From: Acanthacorydalis orientalis
Taxonomy: Eukaryota; Arthropoda; Insecta; Megaloptera; Corydalidae
NCBI GenBank assembly: GCA_034766995.1
Contig: CM068314.1
Coordinates: forward strand, 22,016,126 to 22,080,125
Direction: 5' to 3'
Length of the DNA: 64,000 nt
Shown here: positions 33,833 to 48,320 of the stretch, in pieces
Layout of the letters: the number at the start of each line of letters is the position of its first letter
Numbering within the stretch: the stretch's first letter is position 1
Made by a program: the position numbers and the translations under genes
The notes under the pieces: model-generated
What the model was told of the DNA's origin: nothing
Seen by the model: the letters and a program-made list of their open reading frames with translations, nothing else
The model's database searches: none

Positions 33833-36633
33833 TCATAATGGTGAAATATTTTCGTTCCAATGGTCCCATTTTTTGATTTCTTGAAACAATTTTTCTCCAG
33901 GACTCTGTGTTGCAATAACTTGTCGGTGGCCAAACAATTTGTATTTCGTGTCAAGTAAATTTTTATGAATACCGCATTCCAAAAGTTCTTTTAGTGCAAC
34001 TAATTGTTTTTTGTTTGGCAGCTCTTCTACACAAAAACATATATTCTCTATTATTAATTTATTTTGATACTTCTTATTGTGTAAATATATATATATATAT
34101 ACATAAATAAAGAGAGAGAGAGAACTTTATTTTCAATAAGATGAAGAAAATATCAGATATTATAATAATGAATGAAAGAAAATCGAAATATTATTTATTA
34201 AAAATGAAGCTTTACATAGTGCAGAAAAATCTAACAATGTGTACGAATTCCTATGAAAAATAAAGAAAAATATGTATATTACAAAAAATAGTAATTCGGA
34301 GTAAAAAAATAACATAATAATATTAAAATATAAAAATATGTAAAGTAACAAAAAAATTCAGGAAGAAAATTAAATGAATATATTTTGTTGTACTCTTATA
34401 TTAAAGTTACATGCATCTTTATAAATATATTCGATTAAGAATATAACAAGAATCTTACTTGAAAAATTTCCAATCAACGAAATTCCTAAGCTTTTATAAT
34501 TATATTCTTTACTGTGCCCTCCTACGTAATGCCATCCTCGTCCTTCATAAACATTTCCATCACTTCCGATCAAAAAGCTGAAACAGAAAATACTCATTTA
34601 AGTATGGAATAAAATAGGGCTTTTTAATTGAAATATTTACTTGTAACCAATATCTGCCATTTTTTTCTCCATCATATGATAGTTTTGTATATTAGCTACA
34701 CGTGCGATGCATTCGTCTTTCGTATTACATAAAGGTGTGACTGTATGCGCGATTATAACATTACGTATAGGTGTTATCATGTATTCAATTTCTTTTGCAG
34801 GCACTGCACCCCATTCGTCTCGTAAAATAATCGTTGGACATTGTGGTTGCTTAAGTGATCTTATTTTATCTATTACATGCAATAAAATTAGATGGTAGAT
34901 TTATTAATAAATACTTCTTTTTAAATTGCAGTCAAAACATTGTACTTAAAATAAAATCTCATCTAAATGATTTTTTATCGATTACTAACAGTCTATAGAC
35001 CAGTGAGAATAACTTACACTTATTGGATGAACTACATACACGAAAACAAAGTATTCATATCTAATAATTTGAAAAACAAATATAATTATTCGAAATTTTC
35101 AGAAATGAATTTTAATTTATCACATACTGCGTTCTCTTCGAACAAAATGTATAATAATTGATTATAGGTTAGTTTTGAGATGACTTAAATACATGCTGTC
35201 ATCATAATGATATTATCATTCACAGAACTTTAAGGTACAAAAAAGTTAAGGCCTATTTTGTATACATTTTCTTTATCTTAGCGTTTTGACATCCCCATTG
35301 AAGCCATTAGTAAAATAATGAATAATTAAATGAATATTTTGCTAAAAGGATATGTGTACAGGTGAAAATTATTTTGTGAAAGAGATTTAGTCACATTTTC
35401 AAAAAATTATAATTGCAACTACAAATAATATTGATAAAAAAACCGTAAAAAATATGAATTAACCTGTTAGCTGTGTATCTCTATTTTAAAAGAGTGTACC
35501 TACATTGTGTCATAAAAATGAAGAGATGACTAGTGTACTTGTCAAATACTTGTAAAATTGAATTAAATTGTAATGAAATGGTATTTGATTTTTTTGAAAA
35601 GTCAATAATGTTATTGCTCAAATTGACGAGTATATTCATCATACACAGCTAATAGGTTAAATAATTATAAATAAATATTAATTTATTGTTTAAGTACATT
35701 TTTAATTTATACGAAATGCTTATATTAGATGAAATAACTCTTGTGTAGCTGATAGTATAATACACATTTCCATTTATATTTAACATAAATATCTATTTTT
35801 TAATTAACTTATGTTATTATTTCAATTGTTTAGCATTAAGTTAAATCGTATTTTCTGAGTGTATCACAGTTAAATTTCATTCTGAAAATTCTTAATCTAA
35901 ATATTTTTTATTTTAGTGATATAAGATAAAATTTGAAATTCATATCGTTACTTTTTACACGTGCAAGAGCCATTTAAAAGTGAAAAAGGAGAAAACAAAT
36001 TAAAATTTTATTAATTCTTTTTTTTTGATTTTCTCGTACATTTTTATTTAGTAAAAAGATAATATCTAACCAAAAATAACTTCTTTAAACACTTTTAAAT
36101 TATCCAACGCTAAAAAAATAAAGAAAAATCATTTACGGTTTATTATGATGAATATTTTTGATCTTACTTATTATGCAACCTCATAAGCTTCTAGTAAACT
36201 CTTGTTTTTTGCACCATTAGTGGTTATAAAAAATTTAGAAACAAAAGTGGAATGAAATGTTCTCTACTTCTAACGTATCTTAATTTATACCTCTCCTAAT
36301 GCAAATCCATTCTTGATCATTGTCTAAAAATTCAAAAAAAGATATATAAAAAGAGAAAAATCTATAAAAATAAGTAAATAAAATTTCGACTTTTTTAATT
36401 TTTAATGTGATTAAATTAAATAAATCAAAATTTAGCTAATGTGAACGAATGTATTAAATAAATATGTTACTAATAGAAATATACCCTTATTATTTCACTT
36501 GTGATTATCTTGTCTATCTCTTGTTTAGTTATAAATTTCACTGAATGTACTTTCTCATTTTCTAAAATTCTCAAAAGTACCGCTGACTTAGCTTTGGTCA
36601 TTCAAAATCAAGGTTATACTTTATATATTTATT

Positions 36634-36666
<33 letters not shown>

Positions 36667-36983
36667 TTATAAACTGAGATTTCAAAGTAGATAAATTAAT
36701 TAAAAAATTCATATGAAAATATAAAGTTATTATATATATATATATATATATATATACTTTTAATTTTTATAAAAAAATATGTTAACAATTATTGAAATAT
36801 TGACAAATTCATATGAATTTTCATTTTACGATAAACAGTTTTTGAACACAATATTGAAGTTAAATGTTATTAAAAAAATAATAATAATTTATGAAATGAA
36901 ATACCTGGATAAAGAACTCCTGCTGTTGTCAAAGAGAAAAGAAACGAAACGCAAATAAATTTGATTATAAATTGCGTCTTCAT
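33833..36983 (-). CDS. short secreted peptidoglycan recognition protein, non-amidase type (copy B)
   Basis: Paralogue of the PGRP gene 2.6 kb further left, same strand. Four exons: 36983-36905, 34869-34641, 34577-34459, 34026-33833; 621 bp, 206 residues. Exon 1 encodes a signal peptide (MKTQFIIKFICVSFLFSLTTA). Domain motifs: ILRDEWGAVPA (41-51), VIIAHTVTPLC (64-74), [20 protein letters not shown] (99-118), SLGISLIGNF (132-141), FGHRQV (174-179), TQSPGEKL (182-189). Disulfide Cys74/Cys80 kept. His68, Tyr102 and His176 occupy the zinc/catalytic positions, but Ser184 replaces the zinc Cys, so it too should bind without cutting. All three intron positions and phases equal those of copy A (exon 3 is 119 bp in both), showing tandem duplication. 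The sequences have diverged widely (only blocks conserved), so ligands may differ. Intron 1 is 2.0 kb. Confidence 0.95.
34870..36904 (-). other. intron 1 of PGRP copy B
   Basis: 2.0-kb AT-rich intron with (TA)n tracts at about 36630-36670 and 36730-36757. No further exon or element recognised. Confidence 0.7.
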
Positions 36984-37064
36984 TTTAACACAAAATTGAA
37001 TTTAATGAAGTTTGCACCACAGATTGATGTTTGTAAATACCGTCCTCTTCATGTTAAATACACA

Positions 37065-37070
37065 TTTATA
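37065..37070 (-). promoter_or_regulatory. candidate TATA box of PGRP copy B
   Basis: TATAAA on the minus strand 82 bp upstream of the ATG at 36983. In such AT-rich DNA this motif is common by chance; only its position supports it. Confidence 0.3.
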
Positions 37071-37235
37071 TTTGTTTGCAAAATTCAACAAGAAACCTGT
37101 TAGTATTCTTGATATTGTAAAAAAAAAACGGTTCTTACCCGTGAGTGTTATAGTTTGTTGTCACAAGCTTGTAATGATTCAGATTATATGTCGTAGTTTT
37201 TTGACAACACATTTTTTAATTTCTCAATATAATTG

Positions 37236-37273
<38 letters not shown>

Positions 37274-38696
37274 ATTTTATCTGTGTGCTTGATATTAAAT
37301 TTTATCAATTTCTATATAAAGTTCATCTATTTTTAAATAATCTAATTTTTCGTTTTGTTAAGAAGTAAATTAAGTAATTAGTAATATATTTGAAAAAGTT
37401 TCGTTTTATTCAAAAATAAAATCATCTCGATTTATTTATTTTTATTGTAGTATTTATTAAACCAGAGGAGAGTAAACTTTTTAGATCAAGGATGGTGAAT
37501 CAATGATAACATACAATATACAAAATGGAATGCAAGACAATTTATAACGTGACACGAATGAATTTTAAACAAAAGTGCTGGCTATAAATATTAACATAAC
37601 TTAAAAAAAACTCAATGCAAAATTAGAGATTTGTGAAAAATTAGACACTTAAATATTTATAAAATACATTCATTTGATTATTACGAGTAATTTAGTTATG
37701 AGCTGCATTTCTAACTTTTTGTATATTTTCACTTGAACCAAAGACGTCATAAAGAAACAAATTTAAAATATTAATTTATAGAAGAAATTCATATTTGTTT
37801 CTTGAAGTCACTGAAATTAGATTTATTCGTGTCTTCCAAGTGTTTATCCATTTTAAATTAATTTATTACTATTGACATCATATTTTCAAACAGATATTTC
37901 AATACTTATTAAATATTTTTCCTATATATTTCAGTTAGTGTCGTATCTTAGATTAGAAAATCATATCATTGTCATATTTCAAAAATATATAACATTATAT
38001 TCGACATTATTTTTGAATTCATATAAAAAAAGATAAAATACTTAAGAAATCAAATTAACATATAACATCTAATAAAAAGAATAATTACACCTTAGCAGCG
38101 GGAAATCCTTTTATTTTTTTGATTTTCTTTATATTCTACTTGAGTCATTTTCATATTGTTAAATTGACTAAGAAATTATGTTGAAATGACGTCAATTAAT
38201 AATCATTTGACGTAATTCAAATCAAAACGTGTCTACTTTTTAGATCTTTTTAAGTTCTCTTATAACGACATTAAAATGAAAAATAATATACATTTCAGTG
38301 GCAAAAATAAGAGAACAAAAGAATTATTCAATTTATTAATAAATATGATGTTAGTTGGAAGATTGATTTAAGTTAATATATATATATATATATAATTAAT
38401 TAATTAATTTCATTCGTTTTTCCAAGAACGCACGTTGAATTAAATCACATTTCTCATATTTATATATAATTAATTACAAATACATATGTAAGTGATACAC
38501 ATAATCTTTATCTTTTATAAATATAAATTTAGGAATATATAAATAATTTAAAATAAGTCTTGTTTTTATTGACCTTTATGAAATATATATTTAATACTGT
38601 ACATTGCTCTTTTTCTAATATTGCATTTTTTTACTTTTAGATGATAATATATATTAATCATTTGTTAATATATAAATAATTTTATTCATATACGTA

Positions 38697-38736
<40 letters not shown>

Positions 38737-41345
38737 ATGTATATTGTAATTTCATTAAGAAATTGCGTTCTATATGAGTAAAAAGTAAACTCTAAGTGAT
38801 TTAATTCTTTCTTATTCTATTCTTAGAAAATATGTTTTTATAATATCCCAATTTAAATGGTTTTTGGATGATAAATTTTCAATTATTAAAAAAATTTGGT
38901 ATATTGAATTCTTGTTTTAATATCTAGATGGTTTTGAATATAATTAAGTAAATTTTCAAATAAAATTCACATAAATATAAATTAAATATTTATTTAAATA
39001 ATCACAAAGATAGATATTTTTACTTAACCATACTTTCAATATAAATAAGTGTACAAAATGTTTGTCTCGAAAAAAATTCACATTAAAAAAATACTTATAA
39101 AATTATATTCGATAAAAATAAATTTTAAATCGATAGATTTTAATTTTATGTTTTTCACTAAAACTAAGCTAAAATTTAAATATCAACACTGTGACATTTT
39201 GATCTGTGTCAAAATATTAATATTATAAATGTATTAATTATAAATGATTTCAGTTCATGTATACTTCAAAAGTATAGGTATTGTTTAATTGGTTTGATAA
39301 ATGTTAACTTTTATACTTATAATTTATATCAAAGTGCTTAAATCAATTAAATTGTTTAAACATTTATTTTTCGTAAAATAAAATGTTTTTAAGGCATTTG
39401 GCACCATGAATTCTTTACTTGCTACATTGTTTTTTTTACATTGGTAAAATTATTTAAGCATTGTAAATAAGAATCAATATTAGTTATTCTTAGTAAGTTT
39501 CCTCCTCGTTTTTTTTTTTATTTAAAATTATTACCTTCTATTGTTCTTTACAACACTGAAATAATATAAGTTTGTTTGTTTTGCTATCAATTCATCATTT
39601 CATTCCAATCGGTTTTAATTCTATTTACTAGCTATGACGTTAATAAAATATTCCATCACATTTCAATATTAGAGCAGTTTTAAAAATTATCATCGAAAAA
39701 ATTATGTCTTATGTATGATAATGTCTTTCATCTTTTTTAAGTACAATATCTATATTTTTTAAATTTAGTGATGATTATTATACTTTTGCACTCTTATCAA
39801 AACATGTTACATTAAAATAATTAAAAACGAAATAAATACAAAGATAATATTAAAAGTTGTATGAAACATTTATGTGGTTGTATACATGGATTTATGCGGT
39901 TTTTGTAAGCATGAGTATTTTGTTTTAACTTTTCTAAGATTGAAAGATTAATAAATGAGAAAGAAATTTAAAAAGATAAAAAGTGTAAGTTGAATTCATA
40001 TATAATACACGTTTTAGTACATAAAAATGCGAGAATAAAATTTAGTGTATATATATATATATATATTATAAAATAGTTTAATGAAATGAATTCGTAATAA
40101 TACTACAAAATATTTTCTGAGTATATTATTTGCAATTGAACGAATAGAAAGCATTCATTAATGAACAGGAATACAAGTACTAGTCTTAATATGAAGTCTC
40201 AAAGGTTGAAATGTATTTAAAAAAAAAATAATTATAAATGTATTCGTAATAAGCACAAGCGGTCATTTTTATAACACAGTGAATAAAATAATAGTTCTGA
40301 TGAATCATGAATTGAAATTTAGTTCTGACGAATAACATATTTTTAATTGGAATTCTTTTTTATTTATGTTTTTATCAAAATCGAAGTATCAAAGATTACC
40401 GGGTACTTTAGCTAAATTCAGTTTCATAAATTAATCATTATTTCAATATCTACTCGCTGAAAATGATTACATTACCAGTGACTGTGCTTAATCGACAGTG
40501 AAATGTTTGTGGTGTTCGAAGTACTGATTCATTTTTGGAAATGACGTTTAAATAAAGAAAGTTAACATATATCAAAAAATAATGAAAATTCGTATCAAAA
40601 ATACTTGTCTTTAATAAAACTTGCCATTTGATTAAAGTGAGAGTTTAAAAATTGTGTACTTGAAAATTTGAGAAATATTTCAATGAATCGCAGTTTATTT
40701 TTTTTATGTACTTTTCAAAAAATTGTGATTCTATACTTACTTATATGTTACTTGTTTATAATATTTAATTATTGTAAAAATCGATTGTAAAAAATTAAAA
40801 CTTACAAAATTGTACACAAATATATTAAAAACTCAAAATTATATGATTGTTAATTTTTGTTATAGATGTATAAGTGGAATATGAACATTTAGTCACGATT
40901 AAAGAAACAATCAAAAATGTAGTACTAAGATCTAATTTTTTTAATTTTAAAAATAGACCGTAATATTCATTTCTAAATTTGTTAGCGTGTACCAAAGCAT
41001 ACATAGTGAGGTAGTATTCAATATATATTTAATTTAGATCGGTTTGAATTTTGCAAATAAAAAATTATACAAATGAAAGAAATTGCTTTCAAATAGAAGT
41101 GTTATTTTCAATTAATATTTAAGAAAATATAACTTTCTTATTTACTATCGTTGTATATTTTTTTAATACGTATTACTACGTTTTTTGATTCATTATAAAT
41201 AATTGTATGGAAATAAACCTAATTAAATAAAAATATGTATATACTTATATAACTTAAAAAAATAATAATTACACAGTTTGTCAAAGTCTCTAGTTACAAA
41301 AGAAAATACTGTACAAAAAAACATTAATATACAATCGAATCGAGA

Positions 41346-41351
41346 TTTATT
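41346..41351 (-). terminator. candidate polyadenylation signal after the 41.4-kb ORF
   Basis: AATAAA on the minus strand about 37 bp after the stop codon of the ORF at 41388-41617, consistent with that ORF being a last exon. Confidence 0.35.
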
Positions 41352-41387
41352 TAAACCGCTTTTGTATTATTTCACTCGTGAGTTTTT

Positions 41388-41617
41388 TTATGCTAAATTT
41401 ATCCGTAGCTGTGATAAAGCCAATCTTTCAATAACTTCTACTAAAAACGGTTTTGGTCTAGATGGTTCAAGTGGTAAGTCAACTGGTAATTCAACAAATA
41501 GTCTAGGTTGAAATGGAGTTGATGCTTTTGTTGCTTGCGTATTTTGTTGTAGTGATGGTTGTAATGTAGATCGTTCTACAGTTTGTCTGTTGGGCTGTTT
41601 TCTGTTGCAGTTCCCCT
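41388..41617 (-). CDS. probable last coding exon of an unidentified gene
   Basis: Open frame of 76 codons on the minus strand, starting at a good splice acceptor (TTTGTTCTTAG before 41617) and ending in a stop at 41388. It reads from GNCNRKQPNRQ through a Gln/Thr/Ser-rich part to ELPVDLPLEPSRPKPF and VIERLALSQLRINLA, rich in Pro and Gln and not what random A/T sequence gives. The phase requires an upstream exon ending with one base of a codon. The next gene on this strand is the DUF4789 gene at 43636-48798: its exon 2 ends in that phase, and the leading G-N-C resembles the C-terminal G-x-C end of DUF4789 proteins. It may be an alternative 3' exon of that gene, or belong to a separate small gene whose 5' exon I could not find. 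Function unknown. Confidence 0.5.
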
Positions 41618-43635
41618 CTAAGAACAAATTACAATTATCAATGATAATTCTATCCATTTTTTATATACAGTCTAATTAATATTTACAGCATTTTTTAATT
41701 AAACTAAAACATTTGAAGAATTAAAAATTATATTATAAGAAATATATTTTAAATATGTTCCTACATAACATTAATTATTTCAATATTTACAGTTCCTATG
41801 TTCAGAAAGCTTCGTTTTTATCAGAATATTTTATACCATTAAGATTTACTTTAAGTGTGATAAAAAATATATCCTAATGCATAGCCAGGGGTATAAAAAG
41901 TATTTTAGGAACGTACATTTTTAAAAAAGATAATTTTTGCATAATACACCACTGTACGTACACCATTGTATATTGAAGGATGAAATTTTTCAAGGAATAT
42001 AGATGAAGAGTAATGAAGTATTTTGTTCTCAAAGATTTTGTACCAGTAAATTATTGTTTGTTTGATCCAATTAAAATCATAATTAATGATAAACTGTTTT
42101 CTATGGACAACTTAAATACATGAAATAGATTATATACTTTGTTAAATATTCTGTTTTTTAAACAAGTGCGTTTTAATTTTGATCTTCTGTTTGGTATTAA
42201 ATGAATATATGGAAAAATAATTTATTTCTAGTAACATCATATCTTTTTTAAATAATATTAATTAATTAGGGTTTTAAACAAAAATGTTGAAGAGAAATTG
42301 GATTTTTAAAGTTAAAATGAAAACATATTAAAATATATAATATAAATTTTATTCAAAAAATAGTTATAAACGTACAGGACTGTATATTTATGTAAATTAT
42401 ATAAATGCAACTTAAGATGGTTTGTAAGTATTTTCTGTACTATATTTTTTTTAAAAAAAATTAGCGATAAGAAATTTTCTTTGTTTTAAATGATTGTTGA
42501 AAATTAAAGGGTTAATTCTAAAAATGATCTTTTGAGAGATTTTTTGGAATATTATATAAATTATCTAATAATAAGCTTTGGAATCCTTAGTATAAAAAAT
42601 GGAATATTTTAAAACGTTGAACACTTGATTTTCTCTATTAATTAAAAAAATGTCGTTTATTTTAAACGTCAGATACTAAAAATTATGTTAAAAACAGTAA
42701 TTAGGTTACGTGTACGTTTTAATCAGAATAAATAATAAAATGAAAATCTGGTACTTGAAGAATTTCAAATGATTATTATTAATATAGAAGAGTGTAATAA
42801 ATATTTATAATTTGGATGAAAATGTATTGCACATCTTTATTGAAGTCGATTTTTTCAGATTGCTAGTCATCATGATAATTTAATATTTCTAAAAATATTT
42901 TGTTTTAATAGATAGACAATTACTTGATTTTTTTATAATAAATCTATATTTAAAAGTTGATTCAAGTAATGACTAGAAATTTATTAATTTTTATAATCTT
43001 AAAACCACAGAAATTAAAAGTGAATTTATAAGACCACTCTATAAAATCCATATTTAAAAGAGCCAGAAAAAATATTAAATCACAAAGAAAAACTTCTTGC
43101 ATGTGAATTATAGAAATAAAAATATAGAGATAATGTAATTTATTTTACATTTTTTCTGAATAAAATAAAAAAGTTAAAGAAATGATTCTACTTTATCAGT
43201 TTTTCGCGATTTATAGTTATTCCGTTAAAATAGTGATAATAATAAAATAGCGACTATTTGATAAGATTTTAAGTTTAATAAATTAATTTATATATTTAAA
43301 AAATATTTTTATTTCTAAAATAAATTTATTTACGACTGATTATTTTCTAGTCTGTTTTAATTTATATTTAAAAGCTATTACGTTCAAACTGTTAAATAAA
43401 AGGTAAACTGTATGACAGTCTTATTTTTCTAAAACTTAAATTGCAGTTTTTTTAAATATCTACTTTTTGAAATTTCTTATATATGTTAGTGCACAAAATG
43501 TTATAATGTTATTTTCAGTGTTAGTATTCACAATAATAAATTATTTATATTCAATTTAGTGTTAACTAGTCCTCTACGTAGTCTTAAAAAATGCATTCAG
43601 ATAAAACAAATTCTTTAATTTATATAAGATATTCT
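41618..43635. other. AT-rich stretch, no gene seen
   Basis: 2.0 kb between the orphan exon and the stop of the first DUF4789 gene. Nothing recognised; it would be an intron if the two are one transcription unit. Confidence 0.5.
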
Positions 43636-46600
43636 TTACGTATCGCACAGACCAAGTATATTATTTTTCTTCCCGGGTCCGCAATAAAGTTCTGATTTCC
43701 TTTGGGCTATGTTAATGTCACTATAACTTGAGATGCAGCCTAATTGAAGTGTTGTGGCATTAACTCCAAGTGTACCACCGCCTTCCTCGATCGGTTTGCA
43801 TGCTTTGCCAGCAGCATTTAATATGTAGCATCCTTTATTGAAGTATACTAAGCCATCCTGTTCACATGGATTATTTTCACAATGGGGTATTACTGCAGGT
43901 GGCTTCAAAACGACATACTGACCGACTGGGCATGGCCCTTGTCGATATGCAGCTAGACACTTTTTCTCAGATGGAAAGTAAATATAACCTGTAAAAAAAT
44001 TTTTTTATTACAATTTTTGCTTAGCACACCAACTAAATTTGCTTTTATATTAAATGTTATAATTTTATAATTGACGCTTTGTTTTAAGATGAGATAACAT
44101 AGTATATTCTTGTAGAGAAGACAGACATTTTGTATAAGGATTGATTCAAAAATACTTTAATTATTTATTTATTCGCGTACGCTTCTATTATGCAATTTGA
44201 AAAAAAGAAAAAATCATCAATGTCACATGGAATAAATGATTTATACAATTTTAATTTGATCTAATATAATTTGGTTTTCAAACTTTATTTTTTTAATTTT
44301 AACATATTATTAGAGAATCAGTGACATATCCACAATAATATATGTAAAACTTTTAATTAATATAAAATATGATTTTGTAAATGACTTTTTCACTTTAGAC
44401 CAAATAATATTTTCACTATAATATTTTTTCTAATCAATTTCTGCACTTTAACGCTTTGATGATGAAGGTATTGTGATCAAAATGCACATAAACAACAACT
44501 AATAATAATAAATAGTCAGTTATTCAACATTTTTGACCAGAAAAATTATCAGACAGTTTTTGAATTTATTCTGTAAATCGTTATATACATTTAAAAAGAA
44601 AGAACTTAATCTACTTTTAAAAATATTTACTATAGAAAATTATCTAATGGTCCTTAAAAAATAAATTAGCGCACAAATAAATTCTATAAATAAAGCAATA
44701 CTTCTTCAAATTAAAGAAGATTTTATTTTGGAAAACTTGTTTACTAATGTTTGTATCTTCGAATACTTGTTTTACTACATTTTCTAATAAATATGTGTTT
44801 TTTTTAAAAAAAATCGATTAGGAAAAACCACGACTGATCGCGCTTTTCAAGTTAAAACATTAAATTTCAAAATCTTTTTTTTCATTTTAATTGAACATTC
44901 GAATTATAATAGTTATTATTGAAAATAAATTTATTTAATAAAAAAATATTTTTAACACTACTTTTTTTTTTAGAATATCTTCGTAGTATAGATTAGATCT
45001 TTGAGTTAAATATAAATTTAATGTCAAATATAAAAATATACTTCGACTGAGATTAATGACATTATTAATAAATATTCACTAATGATTATTGGTACACAAA
45101 TATTTTTTTAAAGTATGATGTTATGACAGTACCGACGGTTTTTATTTATATTTTCAAAATAATTATATGCAAAGAATATCATTGAATACAAACTGGATTC
45201 TGAAAAAATTGCAATTTCAAGGACAATCTATATATATATATATATTATAACTTGTTTTCCTCATTTACTATGTTTATTTATGAGTAGAAATTTTATTAGT
45301 TATTCTCATACTGACTTTGTCATAGCAATATTCTTTTATTGAAACTAAATATATTTTTAAATGGCGCTTCAAAAAAGTAAAAATTAACAGCAATGTTTTC
45401 AGTAATAGTTAAGAGTTGGATTTGGATTGTGGCGAAGAAATAGTCGTATAAACAATAAATTAATATAGATCGACGTAAATAGTAATATATAAAAAAATGA
45501 GATAGCAAATGTCAGCTGTTGGATATACTCGTACATTAAAGTAAGATATATCTAATAATCATTAAAATTGACATATGCAACAAACAAAATGATTAGTATT
45601 TAATCTGAACATTTTTGATCAGTTTTTTTACTGTTTATGTGTGAATATAATTTGTGAAAATCAAATATCTTCTGATTAAAACATCATAGATATGAATAAA
45701 ATATTTTATTTATATGTAAAAGTAAAACAATATGCTTAACTTTATTTTATAATAATAAGATAATAACCGCACATAATTTTTGGAACAGATTATAAAATTT
45801 TATATTATTATAGTCCTGATAAAATCACTATGTGGGATGGTTTATATTATATATTTTTCTTTATAATTTTTTTTTAATATAGAAATTTTTCTTTATTTAA
45901 TATAGAAACATTTTTCTTTAACGTAAAACATCTGAATATATTTTTCAACATTTTTTTTATTAGTTATCTTATGTTTTGTATTACTTAAAAGTGATTGTCA
46001 TTTTTTGATTTCGAATACATGCAAATTTAATTCACAGAAATGAATTAATAAATTAAATAAAACAACAATGATTTGAATCCAAATAACAAATAATTAAATA
46101 TTATATTTTGGAATTTTTTATGTAATTTTCAACATTTTTGTCTAATTAAAATATTTATCTTCAAAAGATAAGTGTTTTGTCATCAAAATTCTTATACCGC
46201 CATTATTATTACAATAATTTCACACGAAATAAATTTATTCGAAAAATAATCATGGAGTTCGGAGTATTAATTTATTTGTTCAGTATTCACATTTAATTCC
46301 CAAATATCTTTTATACATTAATAATACAAGTTTTTTTGTAATTTAAAAAATTATACTTTTGTAAATGTTTTATAAAATTTTGTCTGTTAATACATAAATT
46401 TATTTTTTGGGAAAACACACTAACGACAGCAACATATTTCTTTCTACGTTGTAAAAGTCATTAAAATATAAACGAGATATTCTATCCGTTGTTAAAATAT
46501 TTTATTATCGAATATAAATGCTTTGATTCCTATCTGTTTTTTTATATACTTCACAATTCATCAAAGTACATACATTGAAAACAAGTTTTGAAAGCATGTG

Positions 46601-47451
46601 TAATTTTATTTATGACCTTTAGAAATTAACAATATTGAAGTTAGAAAAAAATTGTGTTAATTGTACAATTATATATATATATATATATATACATATTTAT
46701 ATATATATAAACATATTTATATATATATATATCCATACACGTGCATTGAAAAGAAAAAGAGATACAAAAAAATTATAAATGATATTTTATTAACTTTTAA
46801 AAAATTGTAAACAACAAGAAGATATAATTTTTCATTTAGTGTGTAGTTTACACATTAAATTAATTCTGATTTTTACATAATATTATATATATTGTTTAAT
46901 TTAAAATTTGTAATAGATTTCAAAAGATGTTAGTTTCTTTAAACTTGTTAAAATAATTTTAGTACTAGGGGAACTTATATCTACTTAAAATTACAACAGT
47001 TTACTAAAATGAAATTTTGTTTTCGTTTTTATATTTCATAATTGAGTTTACATATATATATATATATATAATTATTCTGTATATATATATATTTATATAT
47101 ATATGTATTAATTTTTAAATAAAGTCGTCCGAACACATGTTTCCTTAGATTTTATCTCCACATTTTAAAATGAAAATTATAATTTGACAGAAAATTTAGA
47201 ATATTTACTTCCAACCCATAATATCTGGAAGCATTTATCAAAAACAACGATTTTTAGAAATTGTTCATCTTACTTTAACATAAAATTATAATAATTTTTA
47301 AAAATACTAACCTGGTCCACAATCGCAAACCCAATCATCTTTTTGGTCTCCTGGGTAAAGCCATTCATTTTCTGCACATCTACCAGGTATAATCACAGGT
47401 TGTCGGTTCTATAACAATTATTAATTTCAATTGTATAAAAAAATTAATCAA

Positions 47452-47491
<40 letters not shown>

Positions 47492-47752
47492 CATGTTTGT
47501 GTTGCATTTAAAATTTCATTTATATGATATGTTTAACTGATTTATAAAAACATTTTAAACTTTTCTAATTTTGACCGATTTTAACTTGTGCACTGGTTCT
47601 CTAGGCAGCTAATATTATTTTAAGCTTTTTTTTACATGTTTTTTAGTAATATTGATAAGAAGATTAAGAAGTTCATGACGAAGAAATGTGAATATAATGT
47701 TCTAATTACAAAAATACACGATTTCAATAATCTTGTTCAATAATATTGATTA

Positions 47753-47822
<70 letters not shown>

Positions 47823-48098
47823 GATATATATAAATATCAATAAGTGGCACAGTTCTTATGAATAATAATTACACTTTAGTTTTATTTTTATTATTATAAT
47901 AAACTCTCTCAAGATTGAAACTAATCAAATACCACGGGTAGCTTTCTTTTTTAAAACGTCACCTCATTTCCTAAAATAAACATTGACGGTTATAAAAAAG
48001 GAGTTAAAAATATTGAACGGTAAATTTGTAAACAAAATCAGTTTTAGAGTGTAACACAATCACTACATATCAATATCTATCTACTTATCCGTCTATAC

Positions 48099-48150
<52 letters not shown>

Positions 48151-48282
48151 TTAAGTTTCTATCATAATTTATGTAAGTTTCCTTTAAACTCATCAATTTC
48201 TTAGTAAAAAGGCGAAAAGTCCACTAATTTCTCTCTTGTGTCACATAGAATTATAACTTAACTCTTTACTGCACACACACAC

Positions 48283-48320
<38 letters not shown>

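Larger units (their letters stand above)
36984..41387. other. 4.4 kb AT-rich intergenic DNA
   Basis: Beyond the putative PGRP copy B promoter nothing could be supported. Microsatellites at 37237-37270, 38373-38393, 38700-38731 and 40046-40066. Confidence 0.5.
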
